A stretch of 64,000 nt of DNA from Micromonospora sp. BL4 (GTDB taxonomy: Bacteria > Actinomycetota > Actinomycetes > Mycobacteriales > Micromonosporaceae), in contig NZ_RCVJ01000168.1 of the NCBI RefSeq assembly GCF_003667505.1, forward strand, positions 1 to 64,000. The letters run 5' to 3'. The notes under the pieces are model-generated. The model was not told where the DNA came from. It did not search any database and saw nothing but the letters and a program-made list of their open reading frames with translations. This document shows, piece after piece, positions 53,346-61,876 of the stretch (positions within the stretch are counted from its first letter, which is position 1; the number at the start of each line of letters is the position of its first letter). The translations under genes and the position numbers were made by a program.

Positions 53346-53449
53346 AAAGATTCGGGAAATCTTCGGCCGGAGTGTCGAGAACGGTGTCTCCTGCTTCTAC
53401 CTCAGGGTGAGAGCACCGAAGATGGTGCGCAGGCGTGAGGAGCGAAACC

Positions 53450-53851
53450 ATGAAGTACATGCTGCTGATGCAGTTCAGCGCCGCCGGGACCGACTTCCCG
53501 CCCATCGACACGTGGACCCCCGCGGAGGTCCAGGCACACATCGCGTTCATGGGCGAGGTCAACGCGAAGCTCGCCGCCGCCGGGGAGTGGGTCGACGGGC
53601 AGGGCCTCGGCGGCCCGCAGCAGGCGCGGATCGTCCGCGCCGGCGAGGGCGGGGCGCCGGTGGTCACCGAGGGGCCGTTCGCCGAGACGAAGGAGTTCCT
53701 CGCCGGCTTCTGGATCGTCGACTGCGACACCCCGCAGCGGGCGGTGGAGCTGGCCGCGTACATCTCCACCGCGCCCGGCCCCGGCGGGCGGCCGCTGAAC
53801 ATGCCGATCGAGGTGCACCCGGTCATGTCCGCCCCACCTGAGGAGCTGTGA
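53450..53851 (+). CDS. DGPF/YCII-domain protein (ECF42 partner)
   Basis: A 133-residue YCII-fold protein with the features KYMLLMQFSAAGTDFPPI, VTEGPFAETKEFLAGFWIVDC and the IEVHPV end. Proteins of this kind are encoded beside ECF42 sigma factors and form part of their regulons. GAGGAGCGAAACC precedes ATG 53450. Its stop is three bases before the likely start of the sigma factor gene, so translation is probably coupled. Confidence 0.92.
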   Translation: MKYMLLMQFSAAGTDFPPIDTWTPAEVQAHIAFMGEVNAKLAAAGEWVDGQGLGGPQQARIVRAGEGGAPVVTEGPFAETKEFLAGFWIVDCDTPQRAVELAAYISTAPGPGGRPLNMPIEVHPVMSAPPEEL

Positions 53852-53854
53852 GGG

Positions 53855-55204
53855 CTGACCACCACCGATCCCCGCATCGAGGACCTGCTGCGCGAGTTGG
53901 CGCCGCAGGTCCTCGGTGTGCTCGCCCGCCGGTTCGGAGACTTCGCCACCGCCGAGGACGCGGTGCAGGAGGCCCTGTTGGCCGCCGCCACCCAGTGGCC
54001 GGCGGACGGGCTGCCGGCGAACCCGCGCGGCTGGCTGATCCAGGTCGGCTACCGCCGGATGATCGAGCTGGTCCGCGGCGAGCAGGCGCGGCGCCGCCGC
54101 GAGGACCTGGTCGCCCGCCGGGACCCGGACGACCGGCAGCACGCACCCGCGGCGGACGAGGAGCTGACCGCCGAACGGGACGACACCCTGGTCATGCTCT
54201 TCCTCTGCTGCCACCCGGCGCTCACGTCCGCGTCGGCCGTCGCGCTGACCCTGCGCGCCGTCGGTGGGCTGAGCACCGCCGAGATCGCCCGCGCGTTCCT
54301 GGTGCCCGAGGCGACCATGGCCCAACGGATCAGCCGGGCCAAGCAGCGCATCCGCTCCTCCGGGCTGCCGTTCCGGATGCCGGAGCCCGCGGAGCGGGCC
54401 GACCGGCTGGCCGCCGTGCGGCAGGTGCTCTACCTGATCTTCACGGAGGGGCACACCAGTACCGCAGGCCCGGACCTGCGCCGGGTCGACCTGGCCGTGG
54501 AGGCGATTCGGCTGACCCGCGCGCTGCACATGCTGCTGCCCGGCGACAGCGAGTCGGCCGGCCTGTTGGCGTTGATGCTGCTCACCGAGGCGCGCAGCCC
54601 GGCGCGGACAGGGCCGTCCGGTGAGCTGATCCCGCTGACCGACCAGGACCGCGCCCGCTGGGACGCGGCGGCGATCGCCGAGGGCGTCGCGCTGGTCACC
54701 CGGGCGCTGCCACGCGGGCCGGTCGGCCCGTACCAGGTGCAGGCCGCCATCGCGGCGCTGCACGACGAGGCCCCGAGCGCCGAAGCGACCGACTGGCCAC
54801 AGATCCTGGCGCTCTACGGGGTGCTGGACCAGCTCGCCGGCAGCCCGGTGGTGGCGCTCAACCGGGCCGTGGCGGCCGCCATGGTGCACGGGCCGGCAGC
54901 CGGTCTGGCCGCTCTCGACGCGCTGGCCGACGACCCGCAGTTGGCCGGGCACCACCGGCTTCCCGCCGCCCGCGCGCACCTGCACGAGATGGCCGGCGAC
55001 CGGGCCCGCGCGATCGCCGACTACCGGGCCGCCGCCGGGCGGACGAGCAGCCTGCCCGAGCAGCGCTACCTCACGATGCGGGCGGCGCGGCTCGCCGCCG
55101 AACCCGGCCCGACCACCGCCCAGGTCGGACCTGCCGCCGCCGAACCCGGCCCGATCGCCGCCTCGACATCGGTACCTGGCCGTGCCCAGCGGGGCGAAGG
55201 CTGA
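53855..55204 (+). CDS. ECF42-type RNA polymerase sigma factor
   Basis: A sigma factor of about 449 residues with sigma-2 (APQVLGVLARRFGDFATAED, VQEAL) and sigma-4 (LSTAEIARAFLVPEATMAQR) domains and a long C-terminal helical extension (about 200-415) typical of ECF42. The extension replaces an anti-sigma factor in controlling activity. The frame is bounded upstream by the YCII stop, leaving CTG 53855 as the only start that keeps the usual DPRIEDLLRELAP N-terminus; TTG 53897 is the first standard start and would remove it. The last about 30 residues are an AAEPGP-rich tail. Confidence 0.88.
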   Translation: MTTTDPRIEDLLRELAPQVLGVLARRFGDFATAEDAVQEALLAAATQWPADGLPANPRGWLIQVGYRRMIELVRGEQARRRREDLVARRDPDDRQHAPAADEELTAERDDTLVMLFLCCHPALTSASAVALTLRAVGGLSTAEIARAFLVPEATMAQRISRAKQRIRSSGLPFRMPEPAERADRLAAVRQVLYLIFTEGHTSTAGPDLRRVDLAVEAIRLTRALHMLLPGDSESAGLLALMLLTEARSPARTGPSGELIPLTDQDRARWDAAAIAEGVALVTRALPRGPVGPYQVQAAIAALHDEAPSAEATDWPQILALYGVLDQLAGSPVVALNRAVAAAMVHGPAAGLAALDALADDPQLAGHHRLPAARAHLHEMAGDRARAIADYRAAAGRTSSLPEQRYLTMRAARLAAEPGPTTAQVGPAAAEPGPIAASTSVPGRAQRGEG

Positions 55205-55410
55205 CGGCGCTACCGGTCCGGACCGGGGTCGGAACGTTGCTGCGAAGCTCATCTCTGAGGGCCGGGATCGGAAACGGTTGCTGGACCGGGGGCCACTTCG
55301 GACCGGGACCGGCGCGAGGGCTCGCACCCGTCGTGGACCGCGAGATCCCGCGAAAGGGTGGCGCTAGCCTGACCATCGACGACCCACGAGCGCTGAGGAC
55401 TGAGGACCGC

Positions 55411-55731
55411 ATGGCGTACGTGCTGCTGGGGATCGCCATCGCCGCCGAGGTGGTGGCGACCAGTCTGCTCAAGACCACCGCCGGGTTCACCCGGCTGGGG
55501 CCGACGGTGGCCTGCCTCGGCGGTTACCTGCTGGCGTTCATCCTGCTGGCCCAGGCCGTGAAGGAGATCCCGGTGGGTGTCGCGTACGCCCTCTGGTCCG
55601 GTCTGGGCACCGCGACCATCGTGGCGATCGGCGCGGTTTTCCTCGATGAGCCGGTCGGGCTGGCCAAGCTCGCCGGCATCGCGCTGATCATCGCGGGGGT
55701 GGTCATCGTGAACCTGGCCGGGGAGCACTGA
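55411..55731 (+). CDS. Small multidrug resistance (SMR) transporter
   Basis: A 106-residue protein with four membrane helices. The essential membrane glutamate is Glu13 (IAAEVVATSLLK), followed by VGVAYALWSGLGT and a final IALIIAGVVIVNL. SMR proteins act as antiparallel or parallel dimers exchanging protons for cationic drugs or guanidinium. The sequence fits the QacE/EmrE side better than the guanidinium exporters, but this is a judgement by eye. ATG 55411 starts the first helix. I see no guanidine riboswitch upstream. Confidence 0.9.
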   Translation: MAYVLLGIAIAAEVVATSLLKTTAGFTRLGPTVACLGGYLLAFILLAQAVKEIPVGVAYALWSGLGTATIVAIGAVFLDEPVGLAKLAGIALIIAGVVIVNLAGEH

Positions 55732-55744
55732 CCACGACCGGCAC

Positions 55745-55775
55745 GGTGGCCGAGCCCGGTGCGGGCCCGGCCACC
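55745..55775. terminator. Bidirectional hairpin terminator
   Basis: A 14-bp stem with one mismatch (GGTGGCCGAGCCCG) and a 3-base loop between the convergent SMR and mannanase genes. Confidence 0.65.
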
Positions 55776-55785
55776 TGCCCCTCGG

Positions 55786-57132
55786 TCAGCTCGCGGCGCA
55801 GCTCACCGCCGGCCTGGCGTTGCTGCCGTTCCAGCCGCCAATGAAGCCGAAGCTGGTGCTGGCACCGGCGGCCAGTCGGCCGTTGTAGTCCACGTTGCGC
55901 GCGGTCACCGCGGCGCCGCTGCTGGTCAGCGTCACGTTCCAGGACTGGCTGACGCTCTGGCCGTTGGCGAAGGTCCACCGGACGGTCCACCCGGTGATCG
56001 CGGTGGCGCCGGCGGTCACCCGTACCTCGCCCTGGAAGCCGCCCTGCCACTGGTTGGCGACCGTGTACGTCGCCGTGCAGCCACCGGCGGGCGGAGGCGT
56101 GGTTGGCGGCGGAGTCGTCGGCGGCGGTGTGGTGGGCGGCGGAGTGCCACCGAAGACGCTGGCCTCCCGGGCGGTCTGCCGGATGCCGTTGGCGCCGTTG
56201 AACAGCCGTTGACCCCAGCTGGTCAGGTTGGCCGGGTTGAAGGCGGTGGCCAGGTCGAGATATTCCACGCCGCCGCCGTTGCCGCTCCACGACCAGCCCA
56301 GCCAGCCGATTCCGTTGGCCTGGCTGTAGGCGAGGATGGTGTCCTCGTCCGGGTCGCCGTCGGAGTGGTTGAAGCCGAACTCACCGACCACGATGGGCAG
56401 GCCGGCCGCCCGGAAGCGACCCAGGTAGTCGGTGATCTCCGCGGCGGTGTCGAAGACCCCGTACATGTGGATGGAGAAGACGGTGTTGCGGGCCGGGTCG
56501 GCGGCGAAGACCGAGGCGGCGTTGTCGCGCATGGTGAACGACCAGTCCTGCCCCCAGTTCGGCGCGTCCACCATGATCGTGTGGGTCAGACCGCCGGCGC
56601 GCAGCCGGCCGATCGCGTTGGCGTTGTCGGTGGCCCACGAGGCGTAGTTCTGGTTGCCGTACGGCTCGTTGCCGATGTTGACGATGACGTACTTCTCCTG
56701 GCCGGCGAGGACGTCGGCGAGACTGAGCCAGTAGTCGACGGCCCGGGCGAGGGTGATCGCCCCGCTCTGCTCGCCGTAGCCGGTGGTGTCGTGCACCTCC
56801 AGCACACAGATCAGCCGGTTGGCCTTGCACAGCGAGATGACGTTGGCGACGTCGGCGTTGGTGTTGCGGGTCCACCGGTCGCCGCTGGAGAGCACGACCC
56901 GGACGGTGTTCGCGCCGAGCGCCTTCACGTCGGCGAACGAACTGGTCTGCTGTGGATACCAGGTGTGCGCGTGGTTGACCCCGCGCATGATGAATTCGGT
57001 GCCGTTGGCGTCGTACAGCTTGCCGCCCGCGACGGTGAAACCGGCCGCGGCCTGCGCCGGTTGGCCGAACGCCAGCACGGCGACGAGCAGCGCGAGCAGC
57101 GCCGCGCCGGCGGCGGAGAGTCGAGTCTTCAT
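55786..57132 (-). CDS. Secreted GH5 beta-mannanase with CBM2
   Basis: A 448-residue secreted enzyme in four parts: signal peptide (1-29), GH5 catalytic domain (30-325), proline-threonine linker with three PPPTT units (about 329-350), and a C-terminal family 2 carbohydrate-binding module (351-448, opening GCTATYTVANQWQGGF). Catalytic glutamates are Glu156 (NIGNEPYG) and Glu251 (VVGEFG). The sequence follows the actinobacterial GH5 subfamily 8 mannanases (FIMRGVNHAHTWYPQQ, DAPNWGQDWSFTMRDNAA), so it should cut beta-1,4-mannan, while the CBM2 binds cellulose or chitin-like polymers. A 22-bp palindrome upstream is a possible operator. Confidence 0.93.
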   Translation of the reverse strand: MKTRLSAAGAALLALLVAVLAFGQPAQAAAGFTVAGGKLYDANGTEFIMRGVNHAHTWYPQQTSSFADVKALGANTVRVVLSSGDRWTRNTNADVANVISLCKANRLICVLEVHDTTGYGEQSGAITLARAVDYWLSLADVLAGQEKYVIVNIGNEPYGNQNYASWATDNANAIGRLRAGGLTHTIMVDAPNWGQDWSFTMRDNAASVFAADPARNTVFSIHMYGVFDTAAEITDYLGRFRAAGLPIVVGEFGFNHSDGDPDEDTILAYSQANGIGWLGWSWSGNGGGVEYLDLATAFNPANLTSWGQRLFNGANGIRQTAREASVFGGTPPPTTPPPTTPPPTTPPPAGGCTATYTVANQWQGGFQGEVRVTAGATAITGWTVRWTFANGQSVSQSWNVTLTSSGAAVTARNVDYNGRLAAGASTSFGFIGGWNGSNARPAVSCAAS

Positions 57133-57302
57133 GGCCTTCCTCAGGGAGGACCCCCGATGCCCGACAGGGGTGGGACGTGACAGGGGGAAGGCGGCTGCAG
57201 CCCGACAGCCGCCGCCCGGATCCCGGCGGCGCACGCATCAGCGTAGGGCGATGGATCGATGGGCGCAACCGGTTCAGTGACCGGGTCGCGGGTGGCGGAC
57301 AG

Positions 57303-57336
57303 CCGTGACGGCCCACGCGGACGCGGGCCGTCACGG
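57303..57336. terminator. Hairpin in a divergent intergenic region
   Basis: A perfect 12-bp stem (CCGTGACGGCCC and complement) with a 10-base loop. It resembles the genome's terminators but lies between two divergent genes, where no transcript is expected to end. Confidence 0.55.
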
Positions 57337-57373
57337 GGCGGTCATCCCCACCACAGGATGTGCGCCACACCGG

Positions 57374-57395
57374 CGCTCTTAACCGGTTAAGAGCG
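57374..57395. promoter_or_regulatory. 22-bp perfect palindromic operator candidate
   Basis: The arms CGCTCTTAACC and GGTTAAGAGCG form an uninterrupted 22-bp palindrome with a central CG, the pattern bound by LacI-family repressors. It sits 242 bases upstream of the mannanase start and 118 upstream of the LLM gene. LacI-type control of polysaccharide hydrolases is well known in actinobacteria. The repressor gene is not in the window. Confidence 0.7.
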
Positions 57396-57512
57396 ACGGT
57401 AGGCAGGTCGCGGTCATCCGTCAAGCGTCATCCGCTCGAACCGGACGCGAGGGTTGACGGCTGCTGACCTGGGTATCCCGGGACGATCCGTCGGCGGGAA
57501 GGAGAAACCAGA

Positions 57513-58475
57513 ATGGTCAGCGTCGGCTACACCCTGATGTGCGAGCAGGCCGGTCCGAAGCAGCTGGTCGACCACGCGGTACGGGCCGAGGCGGCGGGCT
57601 TCGACCAGCTGGTGATCTCCGATCACTACTACCCCTGGCTGGACGCCCAGGGCCACTCCCCGTACGCCTGGTCGGTGCTCGGCGCGGTCGCCCACGCCAC
57701 CTCCCGGGCCGAGCTGATGTCCTTCGTGACCTGCCCGATCCGCCGCTACCACCCCGCCGTGGTCGCGCAGAAGGCCAGCACCATCGGAGCGCTCTCGGAC
57801 GGCCGGTTCACCCTCGGCCTCGGCGCCGGCGAGAACCTCAACGAACACGTGGTCGGCGGCTGGCCGCACGTGCAGCAGCGGCACGAGATGTTCGAGGAGG
57901 CCCTCCAGATCATCCGGCCGCTGCTCAACGGCGAGTCGCTGACGTTTTCCGGCAACCACTTCGACGTGCCCGACGCCTACGTCTGGGACCGGCCGGACCA
58001 GCCGGTGCCGATGGCCGTCGCCGCCTCCGGCCGACAGTCCGCCACCCTGGCCGCCGAGTACGCCAACGGCATCATCGCCACCGAGCCCGACCGGCACATC
58101 ATCGAGATGTACGACGACGCAGGCGGCGCCGGCCAGCCGCGCTACGGGCAGGTGGCCATCTGCTACGGCCCGGACGAGGCCGAGTGCCGCAAGATCGTGC
58201 ACGACCAGTTCCGCTGGTTCGGGCTGGGTTGGAAGGTCAACGCGGAGCTGCCGGGCCCGGACTCCTTCGCCGCCGCCACCCAGTTCGTCCGCGAGGAGGA
58301 CGTCGCCGAGGGCATCCCCTGCGGGCCGGACGTGGACGCGCACGTCGAGGCGTTCCGGAAGTTCGTCGACGCCGGCTTCACCCACGTGGCGATCGTTCAG
58401 GTCGGCGGGGAGACCCAGCCGATGTTCCTCGACTGGGCGCAGGAGCAGTTGCTGCCGCGCCTGCGCGCACTGTGA
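57513..58475 (+). CDS. F420-dependent LLM-class oxidoreductase (TIGR03557 type)
   Basis: A 320-residue luciferase-like monooxygenase-fold protein. Its opening (SVGYTLMCEQAGPKQLVDHA), DHYYPWLDAQGHSPYAWSVL and the ERRYHPAVVAQK-type segment (here RRYHPAVVAQKASTIGALSD) match the F420-dependent glucose-6-phosphate dehydrogenase-like group in actinobacteria. The reaction is unknown. GGAAGGAGAAACCAGA before ATG 57513 is a strong ribosome binding site. The stop overlaps the next gene's GTG by four bases. Confidence 0.9.
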   Translation: MVSVGYTLMCEQAGPKQLVDHAVRAEAAGFDQLVISDHYYPWLDAQGHSPYAWSVLGAVAHATSRAELMSFVTCPIRRYHPAVVAQKASTIGALSDGRFTLGLGAGENLNEHVVGGWPHVQQRHEMFEEALQIIRPLLNGESLTFSGNHFDVPDAYVWDRPDQPVPMAVAASGRQSATLAAEYANGIIATEPDRHIIEMYDDAGGAGQPRYGQVAICYGPDEAECRKIVHDQFRWFGLGWKVNAELPGPDSFAAATQFVREEDVAEGIPCGPDVDAHVEAFRKFVDAGFTHVAIVQVGGETQPMFLDWAQEQLLPRLRAL

Positions 58476-59317
58476 GGCTCACCCCCGCCGGGCGGTTCAG
58501 CCTGGGCGAGTTGCGGCTCGCGCTGGCCGCGCCCCGGCCGGCCGGCGGGCTCACCAGCGAGTGGCGGACGGTCGACGGGCTGCGGACGCACACCCGGCGC
58601 GGCACCGATCCCGGGACCGGAGCGCCACCGGTCGTGCTGGTGCACGGCCTGGCGGTCTCGCACCGCTATCTCACCCCGCTGGCCGTCGCGCTCGCCGCCA
58701 CCCATCCGGTGTACGTGCCGGACCTGCCCGGCTTCGGGCTGACCGAGCACCCCCGGGGCGCGTACGACGTGCGCGCGCACGCCGACCACCTGGCCGCCTG
58801 GCTGGCCGCGTACCGGCTGCCGCCGGTCTGCCTGCTCGGGCACTCGTTCGGCGCCGAGGTCGTGGCCGCGCTCGCCGCGGCGCACCCGGACCTGGTCCGC
58901 GCGGTGGTCCTGGCCGGGCCGACGAGCGACCCGGACGCCCGGTCCCGGCGAGGTCAGTTCGGCCGGTGGCTGGTGGACACCCTGCGCGAGGCGCCGTTGC
59001 AGGCGCCGATCCTGGCCCGCGACGTCTGGGACGCCCGGCCCTGGCGGGTGGTCGCGACCCTGTCGCACTCGGTCCGCAACGCCATCGAGGCGGACCTGGT
59101 CCGGGTCGACGCGCCCACGCTGGTGGTCACCGGCGGACGGGACCCGGTGGTGCCGGCGACCTGGCGGGACCAGGTGGCCCGGCTGGTCCCCGACGCCCGC
59201 CCGGTGGCCGTGCCCGGCGCCGCCCACAACGTCGCCACCACCGCCCCGGCGGCGGTCGCCGACGCCGTTCGCCATCTCCTCGCTACCGCTCCCACTCCCG
59301 CACTCCTGGACAGGTGA
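58472..59317 (+). CDS. Alpha/beta hydrolase
   Basis: A 281-residue hydrolase. The oxyanion motif is VVLVHGLAVSHRY, the nucleophile elbow GHSFGAE, the acid GGRDPVVPATW and the base His in PGAAHNVATT. It is of the esterase or C-C hydrolase type with unknown substrate. GTG 58472 overlaps the LLM stop (GTGA), so the two are co-translated and may act on the same compound. Confidence 0.9.
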   Translation: MRLTPAGRFSLGELRLALAAPRPAGGLTSEWRTVDGLRTHTRRGTDPGTGAPPVVLVHGLAVSHRYLTPLAVALAATHPVYVPDLPGFGLTEHPRGAYDVRAHADHLAAWLAAYRLPPVCLLGHSFGAEVVAALAAAHPDLVRAVVLAGPTSDPDARSRRGQFGRWLVDTLREAPLQAPILARDVWDARPWRVVATLSHSVRNAIEADLVRVDAPTLVVTGGRDPVVPATWRDQVARLVPDARPVAVPGAAHNVATTAPAAVADAVRHLLATAPTPALLDR

Positions 59318-59323
59318 AACCCC

Positions 59324-59443
59324 ATGCGCTTCGGCAACACGGAGATCCGCCCGCTCGGCGGTGGCCTCGGCTGCCTCCTGATGATTCTCTTCTCGATCGT
59401 GGCCTCGGTCGTGCTGACCGTCCTGCTCAACCTGGTCCTCTGA
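59324..59443 (+). CDS. 39-residue single-span membrane protein
   Basis: ATG 59324 lies six bases after the hydrolase stop, with AGGTGA overlapping that stop as ribosome binding site. The product starts RFGNTEIRPLGGGLGC and continues into one hydrophobic span (LLMILFSIVASVVLTVLLNL). Codons are GC-ending. The close spacing suggests it is the third gene of the LLM operon. A cysteine at residue 17 lies just before the span. Function is unknown. Confidence 0.6.
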   Translation: MRFGNTEIRPLGGGLGCLLMILFSIVASVVLTVLLNLVL

Positions 59444-59451
59444 CCCCGCCC

Positions 59452-59483
59452 GCCCGTGCGCCCCGGTCGGAGGGCGCACGGGC
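59452..59483. terminator. Bidirectional hairpin terminator
   Basis: A perfect 12-bp stem (GCCCGTGCGCCC) with an 8-base loop between the micropeptide gene and the convergent phosphatase gene. Confidence 0.85.
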
Positions 59484-59488
59484 CCGGC

Positions 59489-60298
59489 TCAGGCCGGGTC
59501 GAGGTCCAGCTCGGCGACGACCGGGTAGTGGTCGGAGGCGGTCTCGGCGCCCCCGTCGCGGACCACCCGGACGGAACGGGTCCACTCGGCCACCGCCGGA
59601 GTGCCGAACAGATAGTCCAGCCGCATCCCCGCGAACTCCGCCCCGCCGAACCGGGTGGGCACGGTGAGGCCGTCGCCCTCCGGTGCGCCGGCGGCGCAGG
59701 AGAGCCAGAGGTCGACCAGGCCGGCGGCCAGCAGCCGGGCGACCGCACGGGTGTCCACGCTGTCGCTGCCCCGGCGCAGGTGGCGCCGCCGGTAGAGGGC
59801 GGGCATCCCGGCCAGGCGTGCGGTGTGGTCGACGGTCGGGTCGAGCGAGTTGAGGTCACCGGTGACCAGCGTCAGCCGGCCCTGGGCGCGTCGCACCGCG
59901 GCCGCCAGCCAGTCGACCTCCATCCGACGCCGCCCCCCGGAGTACGGATGGAGGTGGGTGCCGAACACGGTCAGCGGGCCGGCCGAGGTGGCCACCACGA
60001 CACGGGCGGCGGCGTGGTGGAACGGCCGACGCAGCGCCCCCGCGGCGTCGACCCGCAGCGGCGGCCGGACCAGCACCGCCACCGGCTGCCCGAAGCAGGA
60101 CCGGGCCAGGTGTGGTGTCATCCCCACCCGATCCGCGATCTCGGCCATGAGTCCGCCGCGGTCGAAACCGCGCAGCTCCTGAAGGGCCAGCACGTCCGGC
60201 GCCTGCGCCGTGATGACCCGGACCACCTGGCTCAGCCGGTCGGGGCCGCCCCGGTCCCGACCGCCGGTGCGGATGTTCCAGGTCATCACTCGCAGCAC
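59489..60298 (-). CDS. Endonuclease/exonuclease/phosphatase-family protein
   Basis: A 269-residue EEP-fold hydrolase. Motifs are TWNIRTGG, LALQELRGFD, FGTHLHPYSG, TGDLNSLDP and the C-terminal ASDHYPVVAEL, providing the metal and catalytic Asn, Glu, His, Asp and His. There is no export signal. Members cut DNA or phosphodiesters, including lipid head groups. GTG 60298 has GAGAG upstream and lies 8 bases after the double-PAP2 stop, so it is the last gene of the lipid operon, favouring a phospholipid or inositol-phosphate substrate. Confidence 0.88.
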   Translation of the reverse strand: MLRVMTWNIRTGGRDRGGPDRLSQVVRVITAQAPDVLALQELRGFDRGGLMAEIADRVGMTPHLARSCFGQPVAVLVRPPLRVDAAGALRRPFHHAAARVVVATSAGPLTVFGTHLHPYSGGRRRMEVDWLAAAVRRAQGRLTLVTGDLNSLDPTVDHTARLAGMPALYRRRHLRRGSDSVDTRAVARLLAAGLVDLWLSCAAGAPEGDGLTVPTRFGGAEFAGMRLDYLFGTPAVAEWTRSVRVVRDGGAETASDHYPVVAELDLDPA

Positions 60299-60306
60299 GG
60301 CGGCTC

Positions 60307-61797
60307 TCAGTCGGCCCGGCCGGCCCGGGCCAGCTCGTCGTCGAGGGTGTCCACGTCCTCCGACTCGATGGCCGGCTGATTGCCTTCCTTCAGGTCGGCG
60401 TTCGGCCGGACGACCAGGTAGAGCAGCCCGATCCAGAGCGCGGAGAGCAGGATCGCGCCCATAAAGTCGGTCGGGTGGTGCATCCCCCGGTACATCCGGG
60501 AGGTCGCCACCCCGACCGGCATGATCACCGCCAGCGCCACGAAGACCCAGCGCCACCAGCGGTCCGTACGCGGCAGCACGATGACAGTGATCGCCAGCCA
60601 GACGCAGATGGTCGCCGCGATGTGCCCGGACGGGAAGGAGGAGGTGGGCATCGGCCCGTCCAGGTTCTCCACCGGCGGGCGCGGCCGGTCGACCGCCCGG
60701 GCGGAGGCGAGGAAGAGGGTCAGCTCGCCGACCATCGCCAGCGCCACGAAGAGCACCGGCCGCCACCGTCGCCACACCGCCAGCACCAGCGGGCAGAACA
60801 CCAGCGAGATCAGCAGGATGGCGTGCGTGTCGCCGAACTTGCTCCACCACCAGCTCACGTCGGTCAGCACCTCGGTGTGCCGGTCGGCGAACCAGCGCGG
60901 CACCTCCGTGTCGAGGGTGTCGAAGAAGGTGCCCTTGGCGTGGAAGCTGACGTACATGCCGAAGGCGTACAGCGCACCGAAGACCAGCACCCAGCCGACC
61001 AGCAGCTCGGCCACCGCCGAACGGGGGTGGGCCAGCACGTGCTCCTCGTCGGGGGCGGGGGCGATGTCGTGCCCGGCCTCCGGTTCCAGGCCCTCGGTCA
61101 GCGGCGGCACCGCGCGGCCCCGCTCGCGCCGCCACAGCCGGAACGCGTACGCGGTGACGCCCAACCAGGCGGCGCCGAGCAGCCAGCCGGCCAGCACGTC
61201 GGAGACGAAGTGCACGCCGAGCGCGATCCGGGTCAGCCCGACCAGCGCCACCAGCACGGCGACCCCGGCGATCGCCGGCTTACGCCAGCGTGGCGCCATC
61301 GCCGGCAGGAACACCAGCAGCAACGCCCCGTACGCGACGAACGAGCCGAGCGCGTGCCCGCTCGGGAAGCTGTTGCCCGGCGCGCTGGCGATCGGCACGT
61401 CCACCACCGGGCGGAGCCGACCGACCAGCGTCTTCAGGGACGGGTCGAGGATCAGGCCGCCCACCCCGGTGATGATCAGATAGACGGCCAGCCGTGGCTG
61501 CCGCCGGATCAGCAGTCCGACCACGGCGATGGTGACCAGCCAGATGAGGATCGGCCGGCCGCCCAGGTCGGTCACCGCCTGGAGCACGGTGACCAGCGCG
61601 TGGTGCGGGGCGACGAGACCGTTGAACCACTCCGCGACGGCGTGGTCGGCGTCCTGCAACGGGCTCCACCGCACCCGGACGAGCAACAACAGCAGCCCGA
61701 ACGCCACCCCGGCGCCGGTGACGGCCGCCAGGCCGGCGATGCTCCGCTCGGCGAAATGCCCGATCGGACGCCGCGCCACCTCTTTGACCGCGGTCAC
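60307..61797 (-). CDS. Double-PAP2 membrane phosphatase
   Basis: A 496-residue membrane protein with two PAP2 domains. Domain 1 (about 25-225) has the tripartite motif KTLVGRLRP, PSGHALG and RIALGVHFVSD; domain 2 (about 265-465) has RAVDRPRPP, PSGHIAA and SRMYRGMHHPTD. Both keep the catalytic histidines. PAP2 enzymes remove phosphate from phosphatidic acid, undecaprenyl diphosphate or similar lipids outside the membrane. A hydrophilic linker (about 228-255) joins the halves. GTG 61797 follows GGGAGG. It lies between BrkB-like and EEP genes in a leftward operon. Confidence 0.9.
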   Translation of the reverse strand: MTAVKEVARRPIGHFAERSIAGLAAVTGAGVAFGLLLLLVRVRWSPLQDADHAVAEWFNGLVAPHHALVTVLQAVTDLGGRPILIWLVTIAVVGLLIRRQPRLAVYLIITGVGGLILDPSLKTLVGRLRPVVDVPIASAPGNSFPSGHALGSFVAYGALLLVFLPAMAPRWRKPAIAGVAVLVALVGLTRIALGVHFVSDVLAGWLLGAAWLGVTAYAFRLWRRERGRAVPPLTEGLEPEAGHDIAPAPDEEHVLAHPRSAVAELLVGWVLVFGALYAFGMYVSFHAKGTFFDTLDTEVPRWFADRHTEVLTDVSWWWSKFGDTHAILLISLVFCPLVLAVWRRWRPVLFVALAMVGELTLFLASARAVDRPRPPVENLDGPMPTSSFPSGHIAATICVWLAITVIVLPRTDRWWRWVFVALAVIMPVGVATSRMYRGMHHPTDFMGAILLSALWIGLLYLVVRPNADLKEGNQPAIESEDVDTLDDELARAGRAD

Positions 61798-61876
61798 CCC
61801 GCACCTCCCTTGTCTACTGGCGAGGCGCTTTACCCGATCGGCGCCGCGCGTACACGCGGGTGACCGGCGGGGTCGG

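Larger units (their letters stand above)
57133..57512. other. Intergenic region between mannanase and LLM oxidoreductase genes
   Basis: 380 bases between divergent genes. It contains a terminator-like hairpin (57303-57336) and a 22-bp perfect palindrome (57374-57395). No reading frame looks like a gene. Confidence 0.6.

Noticed and set aside
55205-55410. Possible guanidine riboswitch ahead of the SMR gene
   Set aside because: The conserved guanidine-I core and the paired ACGR hairpins of guanidine-II are not present; only generic GC-rich stems are seen.
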